A stretch of DNA of 45,370 nucleotides. Origin: an uncultured Clostridia bacterium (GTDB lineage Bacteria; Bacillota; Clostridia; Lachnospirales; Anaerotignaceae). Both the position numbers and the translations under genes were made by a program. Where the stretch lies: positions 1 to 45,370 of the forward strand of contig CALWEX010000003.1 in assembly GCA_944377425.1 (NCBI GenBank). The letters run 5' to 3'. The notes beneath the pieces are model-generated. The model was not told the origin of the DNA, did not search any database, and saw only the letters and a list, made by a program, of their open reading frames with translations. Below, piece after piece: positions 1 through 7,339 of this stretch; position 1 is the first letter of the stretch; the number at the start of each line of letters is the position of its first letter.

Positions 1-1
1 T

Positions 2-243
2 TTTTAAATTAAATTATATGTACTTTTCTGGAAAAGTACCAAAAGCAGCGCCGATTTCGACGCGGCGCCCGCACGAGCAAGGGGTCTACGACCCCTGCAC
101 CCCCGAAAACTGAAGTTTTTCGTTCAAACTCTCTTTACGTTTAATTTTTATTTAAAACATACCCTCAAGCCGTGCGTCTTGGGTCTTTTAGCGTGTCCAA
201 ATTTTACTAACAGGAGTACGAGGTGGCTTGCGGCCTTTGCTAC
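2..243. repeat. Structured interspersed repeat, copy 1
   Basis: Copy 1 matches 295-536 at a constant offset of 293 bases with only scattered substitutions and no indels. It holds three self-complementary blocks: gtactttt/aaaagtac near 21-40, gcgccg/cggcgc near 50-68, and ggggtc/gacccc near 82-95. A 31-codon frame starting at 18 exists in both copies, but the high GC and overlapping hairpins argue that it is not a gene. No transposase is visible. Its strand and function are unknown. Confidence 0.85.
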
Positions 244-294
244 TATGAACTTAGCCCTCGAAAAAATATTTTATTAAATTTTTCTTGATTTATA

Positions 295-619
295 TTTTAA
301 ATTAAATTATATGTACTTTTCTGAAAAAGTACCAAAAGCAGCGCCGATTTCGACGCGGCGCCCGCACGAGCAAGGGGTCTACGACCCCTGCACCCCCGAA
401 AACTGAAGTTTTTCGTTCAAACTCTCTTTAAGTTTAATTTTTATTTAAAACATACCCTCAAGCCGTGCGTCTTGGGTCTTTTAGCGTGGCCAAATTTTGC
501 TAACTTGAGTTCAAGGGGGCTTGCGGCCTTCGCAACAAGGAACCCCAAAGATATTGGGGCGGTCGCAGACCGTTTTGCAGCAGGCAAAATTCCTGACCAT
601 GAGCTCAGCCCCCTCGAAA
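295..619. repeat. Structured interspersed repeat, copy 2, with insertion
   Basis: 295-536 repeats 2-243. Beyond that, the two copies resume similarity at the gagctcagcc...tcgaaaa tail (601-619, compared with about 246-264 in copy 1), but copy 2 carries about 60 extra bases (about 536-598) built of small hairpins such as cccca/tgggg and ggtc/gacc. The tail ends directly against a repressor-gene fragment, which suggests the repeat inserted into or replaced the 5' part of that gene. Confidence 0.8.
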
Positions 620-620
620 A

Positions 621-707
621 AACACATTAATAAAAATAGCCGATATTTTCGATGTTTCACTGGATTATCTTGTAGGAAGAACAGATAAAAAAGAATTAAA
701 TAAATGA
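621..707 (+). pseudogene. 3' stub of an XRE-family HTH repressor gene
   Basis: The frame ending at the TGA at 705-707 reads NTLIKIADIFDVSLDYLVGR followed by TDKKELNK. This is the characteristic end of the helix-turn-helix domain of Cro/C1-type repressors (usual form TLIKIADYFxVSLDYLxGR). There is no start codon or remaining HTH; upstream sequence is the repeat tail. The original protein would have needed about 50 or more further N-terminal residues. It is a remnant, with the breakpoint at about 619-621. Confidence 0.8.
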
Positions 708-713
708 AAAAAC

Positions 714-734
714 AGCCGCCCTTTTTGGGCGGCT
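714..734 (-). terminator. Intrinsic terminator of the ldh-acd-etf operon
   Basis: agccgccc/gggcggct forms an 8-bp stem with a 5-nt loop. Read on the minus strand it is followed by a run of T (708-712 region) and lies just after the etfA stop. It also lies after the plus-strand repressor stub, so it may act in both directions. Confidence 0.85.
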
Positions 735-744
735 TTCGTTATTT

Positions 745-1731
745 TTATGCTCTCATTTTTTTGATTTCTTCAATCATAGCTGGTATTACCTGCATTACGT
801 TGCCTACAATACCTACGTTTGCTATGTCAAATATAGGAGCGTCCTCGTCTTTGTTAATAGCTATAATGTAGTCAGAGCCTACCATACCTGTTACGTGCTG
901 TGTAGCACCTGAAATACCACATGCAATGTAAAGCTTAGGAGCTACAATCTTGCCTGACTGTCCAATCTGATGAGCTCTTGAAATCCAGCCTGACTCGATA
1001 GGTGCTCTTGTAGCGCCTACTACACCGCCAAGAAGGTCTGCAAGCTCTTTAACAAGTGCAAAGTTTTCTGGTGAACCCATGCCACGGCCGCCGGCTACAA
1101 TTACGTCAGCGTCTTCAAGGTTTACAGCCTCTGAAATTTCTTTTACAACATCAGCAATCTTTGTTTTAATATCTTCTGCCTTAACAGTAATTTCATCTTC
1201 ACAGATAATCTCAACGCTTGTTTCAGCAGGCTCAGCTTTCTTAAAAGCTCCGCCTCTTACAGTAGCCATCTGAGGAAGAGTTTCAACTACGTTTTCAGCA
1301 AGTATTGTACCGCCGTATACTGGGCATGTAAAAGCAATCTTGCCTTCGTCATTAAGCTTCATAGCTGTTACATCAGCGGCACAGCCTGTGTTAAGCTTAA
1401 CTGCTACTCTAGGAGCAAGGTCTTTACCGTTTTGTGTAGCGCCAATAAATATAGCCTCTGGTTTATATTTTTCAGCAAGTGCTGTTAATACAGCAGCGTA
1501 TTCATCGCTTGCGTATGTTTTATATGCAGGTGCGTCAACTGTAATTACAGCGTCTGCGCCATAGTTTCCGGCCTGTTTAGCAGCCTCGTCAATGCCGTTA
1601 CCTATTATAACAGCAACTGTTTTTAAGTTTTTAGCGACAGCTATTTCTTTAGCAGGTGTAATCATTTCAAAACCTACATTTTTAACAGCGCCGTTTTCTG
1701 TTTCCATTACTACAAAAATGCAATTTTCCAT
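745..1731 (-). CDS. etfA: Electron transfer flavoprotein, alpha subunit
   Basis: 328 residues, the normal length for EtfA. It forms the FAD-binding half of the soluble Etf heterodimer that passes electrons between acyl-CoA dehydrogenase-type flavoenzymes and their partners. The N-terminal ETF fold runs to about 190. The C-terminal FAD domain shows VIVAGGRGMG near 210, GATRAPIESGW near 240, GQSGKIVAPKLYIACGISG near 260 and a C-terminal VGNVMQVIPAM. It lacks the N-terminal ferredoxin-like extension seen in the EtfA-type subunit of Acetobacterium woodii lactate dehydrogenase. The start is set by GGAGGGAGG just upstream. It is the last gene of the operon, 18 bases after etfB. Whether this Etf bifurcates electrons cannot be decided from the residues I can read. 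Confidence 0.96.
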   Translation of the reverse strand: MENCIFVVMETENGAVKNVGFEMITPAKEIAVAKNLKTVAVIIGNGIDEAAKQAGNYGADAVITVDAPAYKTYASDEYAAVLTALAEKYKPEAIFIGATQNGKDLAPRVAVKLNTGCAADVTAMKLNDEGKIAFTCPVYGGTILAENVVETLPQMATVRGGAFKKAEPAETSVEIICEDEITVKAEDIKTKIADVVKEISEAVNLEDADVIVAGGRGMGSPENFALVKELADLLGGVVGATRAPIESGWISRAHQIGQSGKIVAPKLYIACGISGATQHVTGMVGSDYIIAINKDEDAPIFDIANVGIVGNVMQVIPAMIEEIKKMRA

Positions 1732-1749
1732 TTTAAATATCCTCCCTCC

Positions 1750-2541
1750 TTAGAATACTTTGGCTTCTTTTAATACTTCCATAGCCTTAGCCATTGTGTC
1801 TTCAAATGTCTTTTCATTTATCTTAACACCGGCCTGTTTCTTTGGAGGCTCGCTTAATGCTGTTACTTTAACGGCAGGAGCTGTTTTATCAGCCTCAAGA
1901 CCTAAATCAGCGCCTGTTATAACGTCGATAGGTATCTTTCTTGCTGCCATTTTACTCTTCATTGTTGGGTATCTTGGGTCATACTCTGGTTTATTAACTG
2001 TTACAACGGCAGGGATAGCTGTTTCAACTGTGTTGTAGCCTTCCTCTGTTTCCTGTTTAACAGAAATGCCGCCGTCTTTAAGGCTTATATCAACAATACC
2101 TGTTACACAGCCAACGCCAAGTCTTTCTGCAAGCTCAGGACCTACCATACCTGTTGTGCAGTCTGTTGTTTCTTTACCGCAGAATACAAGGTCAAACTTA
2201 GCGCCGTTAAGCTCCTCAATTTTGCTTACAGCTTTTGAAAGAACATAGCTTGTTGCAAGGCTGTCCATATTTTCAAGGCCTTCATCGCTTACAAGATAAG
2301 CCTTTGAAGCGCCTACAGCAAGGCAGCTTTTAAGAGCGTCTTTTGCTTTTTCTGGGCCTATAGCAACTACTGTTATTGTGCCCTCGTTAGCCTCTTTAAG
2401 GCGTGTAGCCATTTCAAGAGCGTAAGTATCAAAAGCATTGGCTACCATTGTAACACCGTCTATAGCAGGTGCGCCTGATGCGTTAAGGCCAATCTTAACT
2501 GAATCGTCAGGAACCTGTTTTACACATACTAAAATTTCCAT
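1750..2541 (-). CDS. etfB: Electron transfer flavoprotein, beta subunit
   Basis: 263 residues, full length. Begins MEILVCVKQVPD, the usual EtfB opening. The nucleotide-binding stretch CGKETTDCTTGMVGPELAE near 125-143 is typical of the family. It pairs with EtfA and holds the second nucleotide (AMP in classical Etf, FAD in bifurcating ones). AGGGAGG precedes the ATG. The gene sits between the dehydrogenase genes and etfA with short gaps (20 and 18 bases), so it is cotranscribed. The natural partners are the four acyl-CoA dehydrogenases and the FAD-linked dehydrogenase encoded upstream. Confidence 0.96.
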   Translation of the reverse strand: MEILVCVKQVPDDSVKIGLNASGAPAIDGVTMVANAFDTYALEMATRLKEANEGTITVVAIGPEKAKDALKSCLAVGASKAYLVSDEGLENMDSLATSYVLSKAVSKIEELNGAKFDLVFCGKETTDCTTGMVGPELAERLGVGCVTGIVDISLKDGGISVKQETEEGYNTVETAIPAVVTVNKPEYDPRYPTMKSKMAARKIPIDVITGADLGLEADKTAPAVKVTALSEPPKKQAGVKINEKTFEDTMAKAMEVLKEAKVF

Positions 2542-2561
2542 GGTAAATTAAATACCTCCCT

Positions 2562-3701
2562 TTATCTTCCCTTTATAACACTTTTTGCAATAACCGACCT
2601 TTGAATCTGGTTTGTACCTTCGTAAATCTGGAATATTTTGGCATCTCTTAAAAGTTTTTCCACCGGATATTCCCTGCTGTAGCCGTAGCCGCCTAAAATC
2701 TGTATAGCGTCAAGGGCTACCTCAACGGCTATATCACCGGCGTAGCATTTAGCTATAGCGCTTTCTTTAGCAAATGAAAGACCCTGTTCCTGTCTTTGAA
2801 CAGCCTGAGCAACCATAGCTCTTGCTGTTTCTGTTTTAATGTCCATATCAGCAAGCATAAACTGTATTGCCTGATGATTTGATATAGGGCTTCCAAATGT
2901 AACTCTCTGCTTAGCGTATTTAACAGCCTCGTCAATACATCTTTGGGCAATGCCTACAGCGCCTGCGCCTACATAGGCTCTTGACATATCAAGTGTTTTC
3001 ATTGAAATCATAAAGCCCGAGCCTTCCTTGCCCAAAAGAGCGGAAGCAGGCACACGCATATCTTCCATTACAACATCTGTTGTGTTTGATGTGCGGATAC
3101 CCATTTTATTTTCGTGGCTTCCAACGCTTAAGCCCGGCGTATCTTTAGGCACAAGGAATGCGCTTATGCCTCTAACTCCTTTGGCCTTATTTGTCATGGC
3201 GAATATTACATAAAAGTCGGCTATGCCGCCGTTTGTTATAAAACATTTACGGCCGTTTAATATATAGCTGTCGCCGTCTTTATCGGCTGTTGTTTTCGTA
3301 TTTGACGAATCGGAACCGGCCATGGGCTCAGTAAGGCCAAAAGCCGCCTGACCACCGTTAAGAAGCACATCACAGGCCCATTTTTTCTGTTCCTCGTTAC
3401 CTGCTATAAGAACAGGTCTTAAAGCAAGACCGCTGGCAGACATAGTTGTATAAAATCCGGCGTCAGCTCTTGCCATTTCCTCGCATATAGCAGCGCAGGT
3501 AACGGCGTCTATGCCTACTCCGCCGTACTCCGCAGGCACTTCAAGGGCACTTAAGCCCATTTCAGCGCCCATGCGCACTATTTCTGCCGGGAATTCGCCG
3601 GATGCGTCATAGCTTTTGCACTGTTCCTTTACTTCTTTTTCACAAAATTCTTTTACGGTAGCTACAAGCTCACTGCCTTCTTCTGTTAAAATATAACCCA
3701 T
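2562..3701 (-). CDS. Acyl-CoA dehydrogenase, paralogue 1
   Basis: 379 residues with the full three-part ACAD fold: helical N domain, middle beta domain with FGLTEPMAGSD near 127-137 and CFITNGG near 153-159, and C-terminal helical domain. The catalytic-base glutamate of the short-chain type is in IYEGTNQIQR (about residue 361). It would interconvert a saturated acyl-CoA and the 2-enoyl-CoA using FAD, exchanging electrons with EtfAB encoded next. It is the most divergent of the four copies (GQAAFGLTEP rather than GAFCLTEP, and a KGR rather than KF terminus). The start has an AAAGGAAA ribosome site. Substrate chain is unknown; enoyl-CoA reduction in an amino-acid fermentation is an inference. 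Confidence 0.92.
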   Translation of the reverse strand: MGYILTEEGSELVATVKEFCEKEVKEQCKSYDASGEFPAEIVRMGAEMGLSALEVPAEYGGVGIDAVTCAAICEEMARADAGFYTTMSASGLALRPVLIAGNEEQKKWACDVLLNGGQAAFGLTEPMAGSDSSNTKTTADKDGDSYILNGRKCFITNGGIADFYVIFAMTNKAKGVRGISAFLVPKDTPGLSVGSHENKMGIRTSNTTDVVMEDMRVPASALLGKEGSGFMISMKTLDMSRAYVGAGAVGIAQRCIDEAVKYAKQRVTFGSPISNHQAIQFMLADMDIKTETARAMVAQAVQRQEQGLSFAKESAIAKCYAGDIAVEVALDAIQILGGYGYSREYPVEKLLRDAKIFQIYEGTNQIQRSVIAKSVIKGR

Positions 3702-3733
3702 TGCCGTTTCCTTTCCTTTTTACTTAAATTTCA

Positions 3734-4873
3734 TTAGAACTTGCCCATAACAGCTCTTGAAATTACAATACGCTGAATCTGGTTTGTTCCCTCATAAATC
3801 TGGAATATCTTGGCGTCTCTTAAAAGTTTTTCAACAGGGTACTCTCTGCTGTAGCCATAGCCGCCTAAAATCTGTATAGCGTCAAGAGCTACTTCTACTG
3901 ATATATCGCCTGCATAGCATTTTGCTATTGCGCTTTCCTTGCTGAAAGGAAGTCCCTGCTCCATAAGTGTAAGAGAATGAACCGCCATCTGACGAGCTGT
4001 TTCTGTTTTAATCTCCATATCAGCAATCATAAACTGTATTGCCTGGAATTTGCCTATCTCTTGGCCGAATGTTACTCTCTGTTTTGAATAAGCAACAGCC
4101 TCGTCTATACATCTTTGCGCAACGCCTACAGCGCCTACGCCAATAAATGTTCTTGCCATATCAAGTGTTTTCATGGCAATTTTAAAGCCTTCGCCTTCTT
4201 TTCCAAGCATAGCTGAAGCTGGTACACGTACGTCCTCAAGTACAACGTCTGTTGTGTTTGATGTACGGATACCCATTTTGTTTTCCTCGTTACCAGCGCT
4301 TAAGCCTGGTGTGCCTGCTGGTATAAGGAATGCAGAAATTCCTTTATTTCCAAGTGTTTTATCTGTTGCTGCTGTTACAACATAAAATCCGGCAATAGCG
4401 CCGTTTGTTATAAAGCATTTGCGGCCGTTTAATACATACTCGTCGCCATCTTTAACTGCTGTTGTTTTGCAGCTTGAAGGGTCACTGCCTCCCATAGGCT
4501 CTGTAAGGCAGAATGCGCCATAGCCGCCTTCAAGGAGAATATCGCTGGCAAACTGTTTCTGCTCCTCGTTGCCTGCAATAAGAACAGGTTTATAACCAAG
4601 GTTAGAAGCTGCTATTGTTGTAAAGAAACCTGCATCAGCCTTTGCCATTTCTTCGTAAAGAGCAGCAGCTGTTATTTTGTCAATACCAATTCCGCCGTAT
4701 TCCTCTGGTACTTCAAGTGAGCCTAAGCCCATTTCCATAGCTTTGTCATAAATTTCCTTTGGCCATTCGCCGGAAACATCGTATTCCTTGCACTGTTCTT
4801 TTACTTCGTTCTCACAGAATTCCTTTACAGTAGCTAATAAATCTTTTCCCTCGTCATTAAGTATGTAACCCAT
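3734..4873 (-). CDS. Acyl-CoA dehydrogenase, paralogue 2
   Basis: 379 residues and full length, with the same domain plan as its neighbours: GAFCLTEPMGGSD near 125-137, KCFITNG near 152-158, RTSNTTDVVLEDVRVP near 200-215, and the catalytic glutamate in IYEGTNQIQR (about 361). It carries MGGSD where the others have MAGSD. It lies 32 bases upstream of paralogue 1 in the same transcript. Its C-terminal third is nearly identical to the other copies while the N-terminal substrate-side helices differ more, which fits tandem duplication with substrate diversification or local gene conversion. Electron partner: EtfAB. Confidence 0.92.
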   Translation of the reverse strand: MGYILNDEGKDLLATVKEFCENEVKEQCKEYDVSGEWPKEIYDKAMEMGLGSLEVPEEYGGIGIDKITAAALYEEMAKADAGFFTTIAASNLGYKPVLIAGNEEQKQFASDILLEGGYGAFCLTEPMGGSDPSSCKTTAVKDGDEYVLNGRKCFITNGAIAGFYVVTAATDKTLGNKGISAFLIPAGTPGLSAGNEENKMGIRTSNTTDVVLEDVRVPASAMLGKEGEGFKIAMKTLDMARTFIGVGAVGVAQRCIDEAVAYSKQRVTFGQEIGKFQAIQFMIADMEIKTETARQMAVHSLTLMEQGLPFSKESAIAKCYAGDISVEVALDAIQILGGYGYSREYPVEKLLRDAKIFQIYEGTNQIQRIVISRAVMGKF

Positions 4874-4928
4874 TTTAAAATCCCTCTCTCAATTATTTTA
4901 TTATAAAATCTTTTAATCTCTTTGTCTA

Positions 4929-6065
4929 TTAAAATTTACCCATTACGGCACGTGAAATAACTGTTCTCTGTATCTGATTTGTGCCTTCATAAATCTGGAA
5001 TATCTTAGCATCTCTTAAAAGTTTTTCAACTGGATACTCCCTGCTGTAGCCATAGCCGCCTAAAATCTGTATAGCATCAAGAGCTACCTCAACAGCTATA
5101 TCGCCTGCATAGCACTTTGCTATTGCGCTTTCTTTGCCGTAAGGAAGGCCTTCTTCCTGAAGCTGTAAAGCGTGAAGTGACATCTGGCGCGCTGTTTCTG
5201 TTTTAATTTCCATATCAGCAATCATAAACTGTATTGCCTGGAACTTGCCTATAGGCTGGCCAAATGTAATTCTCTGCTTTGAGTATGCAACAGCCTCGTC
5301 TATACATCTTTGAGCTACACCAACAGCACCTATTCCCATAACGGCTCTTGCCATATCCAAAGTCTGCATAGCAATTTTAAAACCGTCGCCTTCATTACCT
5401 ATAAGTGCTGAGGCTGGTATGCGCATATCCTCAAACACAACATCTGTAGTGTTTGATGTACGTATACCCATTTTGTTTTCTTCGTTGCCTACACTTAAGC
5501 CTGGAGTGCCTTTTTCTACATAAAAAGCACTCATGCCCTTTACACCTTTTGATTTATCTGTCATAGCTGTTACTATATAAAAATCAGCTATTCCGCCGTT
5601 TGTTATAAAGCACTTGCGGCCGTTTAATACATACTCGTCACCGTCTTTTACAGCAACTGTTTTGTTGTTGGAAGCATCACTGCCGGCCATTGGCTCTGTA
5701 AGGCAGAATGCACCATAGCCGCCGCCTATAAGTATATCTGCGGCTTTTTGAGCCAAGTCTTTTCTTCCGCCTATAATAAGCGGCTTAAGTGCAAGATTTG
5801 TAACAGCCATTGTTGTGAAAAATCCGGCATCTGCTTTTGCCATTTCCTCATAAAGAGCAGCATAAGTAATTTTGCTTATACCTATTCCGCCGTATTCTTC
5901 TGGAACTTCAATGGCGTTAAGTCCCATTTCACCGGCTTTAGCATACATTTCTTCTGCCCATTCGCCAGAAACATCAAACTCTTTACACTGTTCCTTTACT
6001 TCTTTTTCGCAAAACTCCTTAACAGTAGCAAGGAGGTCTTTTGCTTCATCATCAAGAATATACAT
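4929..6065 (-). CDS. Acyl-CoA dehydrogenase, paralogue 3
   Basis: 378 residues. Starts MYILDDEAKDLLATV, lacking the Gly of the MGYIL copies. It has GAFCLTEPMAGSD near 124-136, CFITNGGIADFY near 152-163 and a catalytic glutamate in IYEGTNQIQR near 360. GAGGTG precedes the ATG. It is closest to paralogue 4 (both have NNKTVAVKDGD and FGQPIGKFQAIQF). The gap to paralogue 2 is 55 bases, the longest within the cluster, with no clear promoter. FAD enzyme using EtfAB as redox partner; substrate not assignable. Confidence 0.92.
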   Translation of the reverse strand: MYILDDEAKDLLATVKEFCEKEVKEQCKEFDVSGEWAEEMYAKAGEMGLNAIEVPEEYGGIGISKITYAALYEEMAKADAGFFTTMAVTNLALKPLIIGGRKDLAQKAADILIGGGYGAFCLTEPMAGSDASNNKTVAVKDGDEYVLNGRKCFITNGGIADFYIVTAMTDKSKGVKGMSAFYVEKGTPGLSVGNEENKMGIRTSNTTDVVFEDMRIPASALIGNEGDGFKIAMQTLDMARAVMGIGAVGVAQRCIDEAVAYSKQRITFGQPIGKFQAIQFMIADMEIKTETARQMSLHALQLQEEGLPYGKESAIAKCYAGDIAVEVALDAIQILGGYGYSREYPVEKLLRDAKIFQIYEGTNQIQRTVISRAVMGKF

Positions 6066-6096
6066 TTTTTACACCTCATGTTCTTATAGTCAGTTA

Positions 6097-7233
6097 TCAG
6101 AATTTACCCATTACAGAACGAGATATTACAACTCTCTGAATCTGGTTTGTACCTTCATAAAGCTGGAATATCTTAGCATCTCTTAAAAGCTTTTCAACTG
6201 GATATTCCCTGCTGTAGCCATAGCCGCCTAAAATCTGTATAGCGTCAAGTGCTACTTTAACAGCCATATCTCCGGCATAGCATTTTGCTATTGCACTTTC
6301 TTTTGAATATGGAAGACCAAGCTCCTGAAGCTTTAATGCGTGAAGTGACATCTGGCGCGCTGTTTCTGTTTTAATTTCCATATCGGCTATCATAAACTGT
6401 ATTGCCTGGAATTTACCTATAGGCTGACCGAATGTTATTCTCTGTTTTGAGTATGCAACAGCCTCGTCAACGCATCTTTGCATTATACCAGTAGCGCCTA
6501 TACCCATAAGTGCCCTTGTAATATCAAGGGTTTCCATACATGTTTTAAAGCCTGTGCCTTCAGCGCCAATCATAGCAGAAGCTGGTACACGCATATCTTC
6601 AAATATAACATCTGTTGTGTTTGATGTACGTATACCCATTTTATTTTCTTCGTTGCCGCTGCTTAAGCCTTTTGTTCCTTTTTCAACAAGAAACGCGCTC
6701 ATGCCTTTTACGCCTTTTGTTTTATCTGTCATAGCTGTTACTATATAAAAATCAGCTATTCCGCCGTTTGTTATAAAACATTTGCGGCCGTTTATTATAT
6801 AGTCATCGCCATCTTTTACAGCTACTGTTTTATTGTTTGAGGCATCAGAACCAGCCATAGGCTCTGTAAGACAAAATGCGCCGTAGCCGCCGCCTAAAAG
6901 CAAATCAGCCGCACGCTGTATCTGGTCTTTTCTGCCTGCTATAAGCAGAGGTTTCATGGCTAAATTGGAGGCCGACATTGTTGTGAAAAGTCCGGCATCT
7001 GCTTTGCTCATTTCCTCGTAAAGTGCCGCATAAGTGTTTTTGCTAAGGCCAAGTCCGCCGTATTCCTCTGGAACTTCCAAAGCATTAAGCCCCATCTCAC
7101 ATGCTTTGTCGTTTATATCCTTAGGCCACTCGCCGGATTCATCATAAGCCTTGCATTGTTCTTTTACTTCTTTCTCACAAAACTCTTTAACTGTAGCAAG
7201 TAAATCCTTTCCTTCTTCATCAAGAATATACAT
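6097..7233 (-). CDS. Acyl-CoA dehydrogenase, paralogue 4
   Basis: 378 residues from the ATG at 7233, chosen because CTGGAGGGATTGAC stands just before it; the open frame extends 20 codons further upstream but without a ribosome site or homology. Full ACAD domains, with GAFCLTEPMAGSD, CFITNGGIADFY and the catalytic glutamate in LYEGTNQIQR. Differences from paralogue 3 include AVKVALDA for AVEVALDA and QLYEG for QIYEG. First of the four dehydrogenases after the FAD-linked lactate dehydrogenase-like gene, from which it is separated by a strong GC hairpin (7309-7329). Confidence 0.92.
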   Translation of the reverse strand: MYILDEEGKDLLATVKEFCEKEVKEQCKAYDESGEWPKDINDKACEMGLNALEVPEEYGGLGLSKNTYAALYEEMSKADAGLFTTMSASNLAMKPLLIAGRKDQIQRAADLLLGGGYGAFCLTEPMAGSDASNNKTVAVKDGDDYIINGRKCFITNGGIADFYIVTAMTDKTKGVKGMSAFLVEKGTKGLSSGNEENKMGIRTSNTTDVIFEDMRVPASAMIGAEGTGFKTCMETLDITRALMGIGATGIMQRCVDEAVAYSKQRITFGQPIGKFQAIQFMIADMEIKTETARQMSLHALKLQELGLPYSKESAIAKCYAGDMAVKVALDAIQILGGYGYSREYPVEKLLRDAKIFQLYEGTNQIQRVVISRSVMGKF

Positions 7234-7308
7234 GTCAATCCCTCCAGTGCCAAAATAATTTACATCAACCAATAAAACAACACACAAAAACACACATTAT
7301 TATTTAAT

Positions 7309-7329
7309 CCCGCGGCATAAAGCCGCGGG
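7309..7329 (-). promoter_or_regulatory. GC hairpin between ldh and the acd genes
   Basis: cccgcggc/gccgcggg, an 8-bp perfect stem with a 5-nt loop, ten bases after the dehydrogenase stop codon. On the minus strand it is followed by ATTAAATAATAA rather than a T-run, so it looks like a leaky terminator or a 3'-end-stabilising processing site that would give the first gene a different dosage. Confidence 0.6.
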
Positions 7330-7339
7330 TGAAAATACA

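Noticed and set aside
18..113. A 31-codon open frame in each repeat copy
   Set aside because: It overlaps hairpin arms, has no ribosome site and uses atypical codons; a by-product of the repeat.
2..536. The direct repeats as a CRISPR array
   Set aside because: Only two copies of about 240 bases, unequal spacing rules, no cas genes.
7234..7293. Twenty-residue N-terminal extension of acyl-CoA dehydrogenase 4
   Set aside because: No ribosome site or homology; CTGGAGGGA fits the ATG at 7233.
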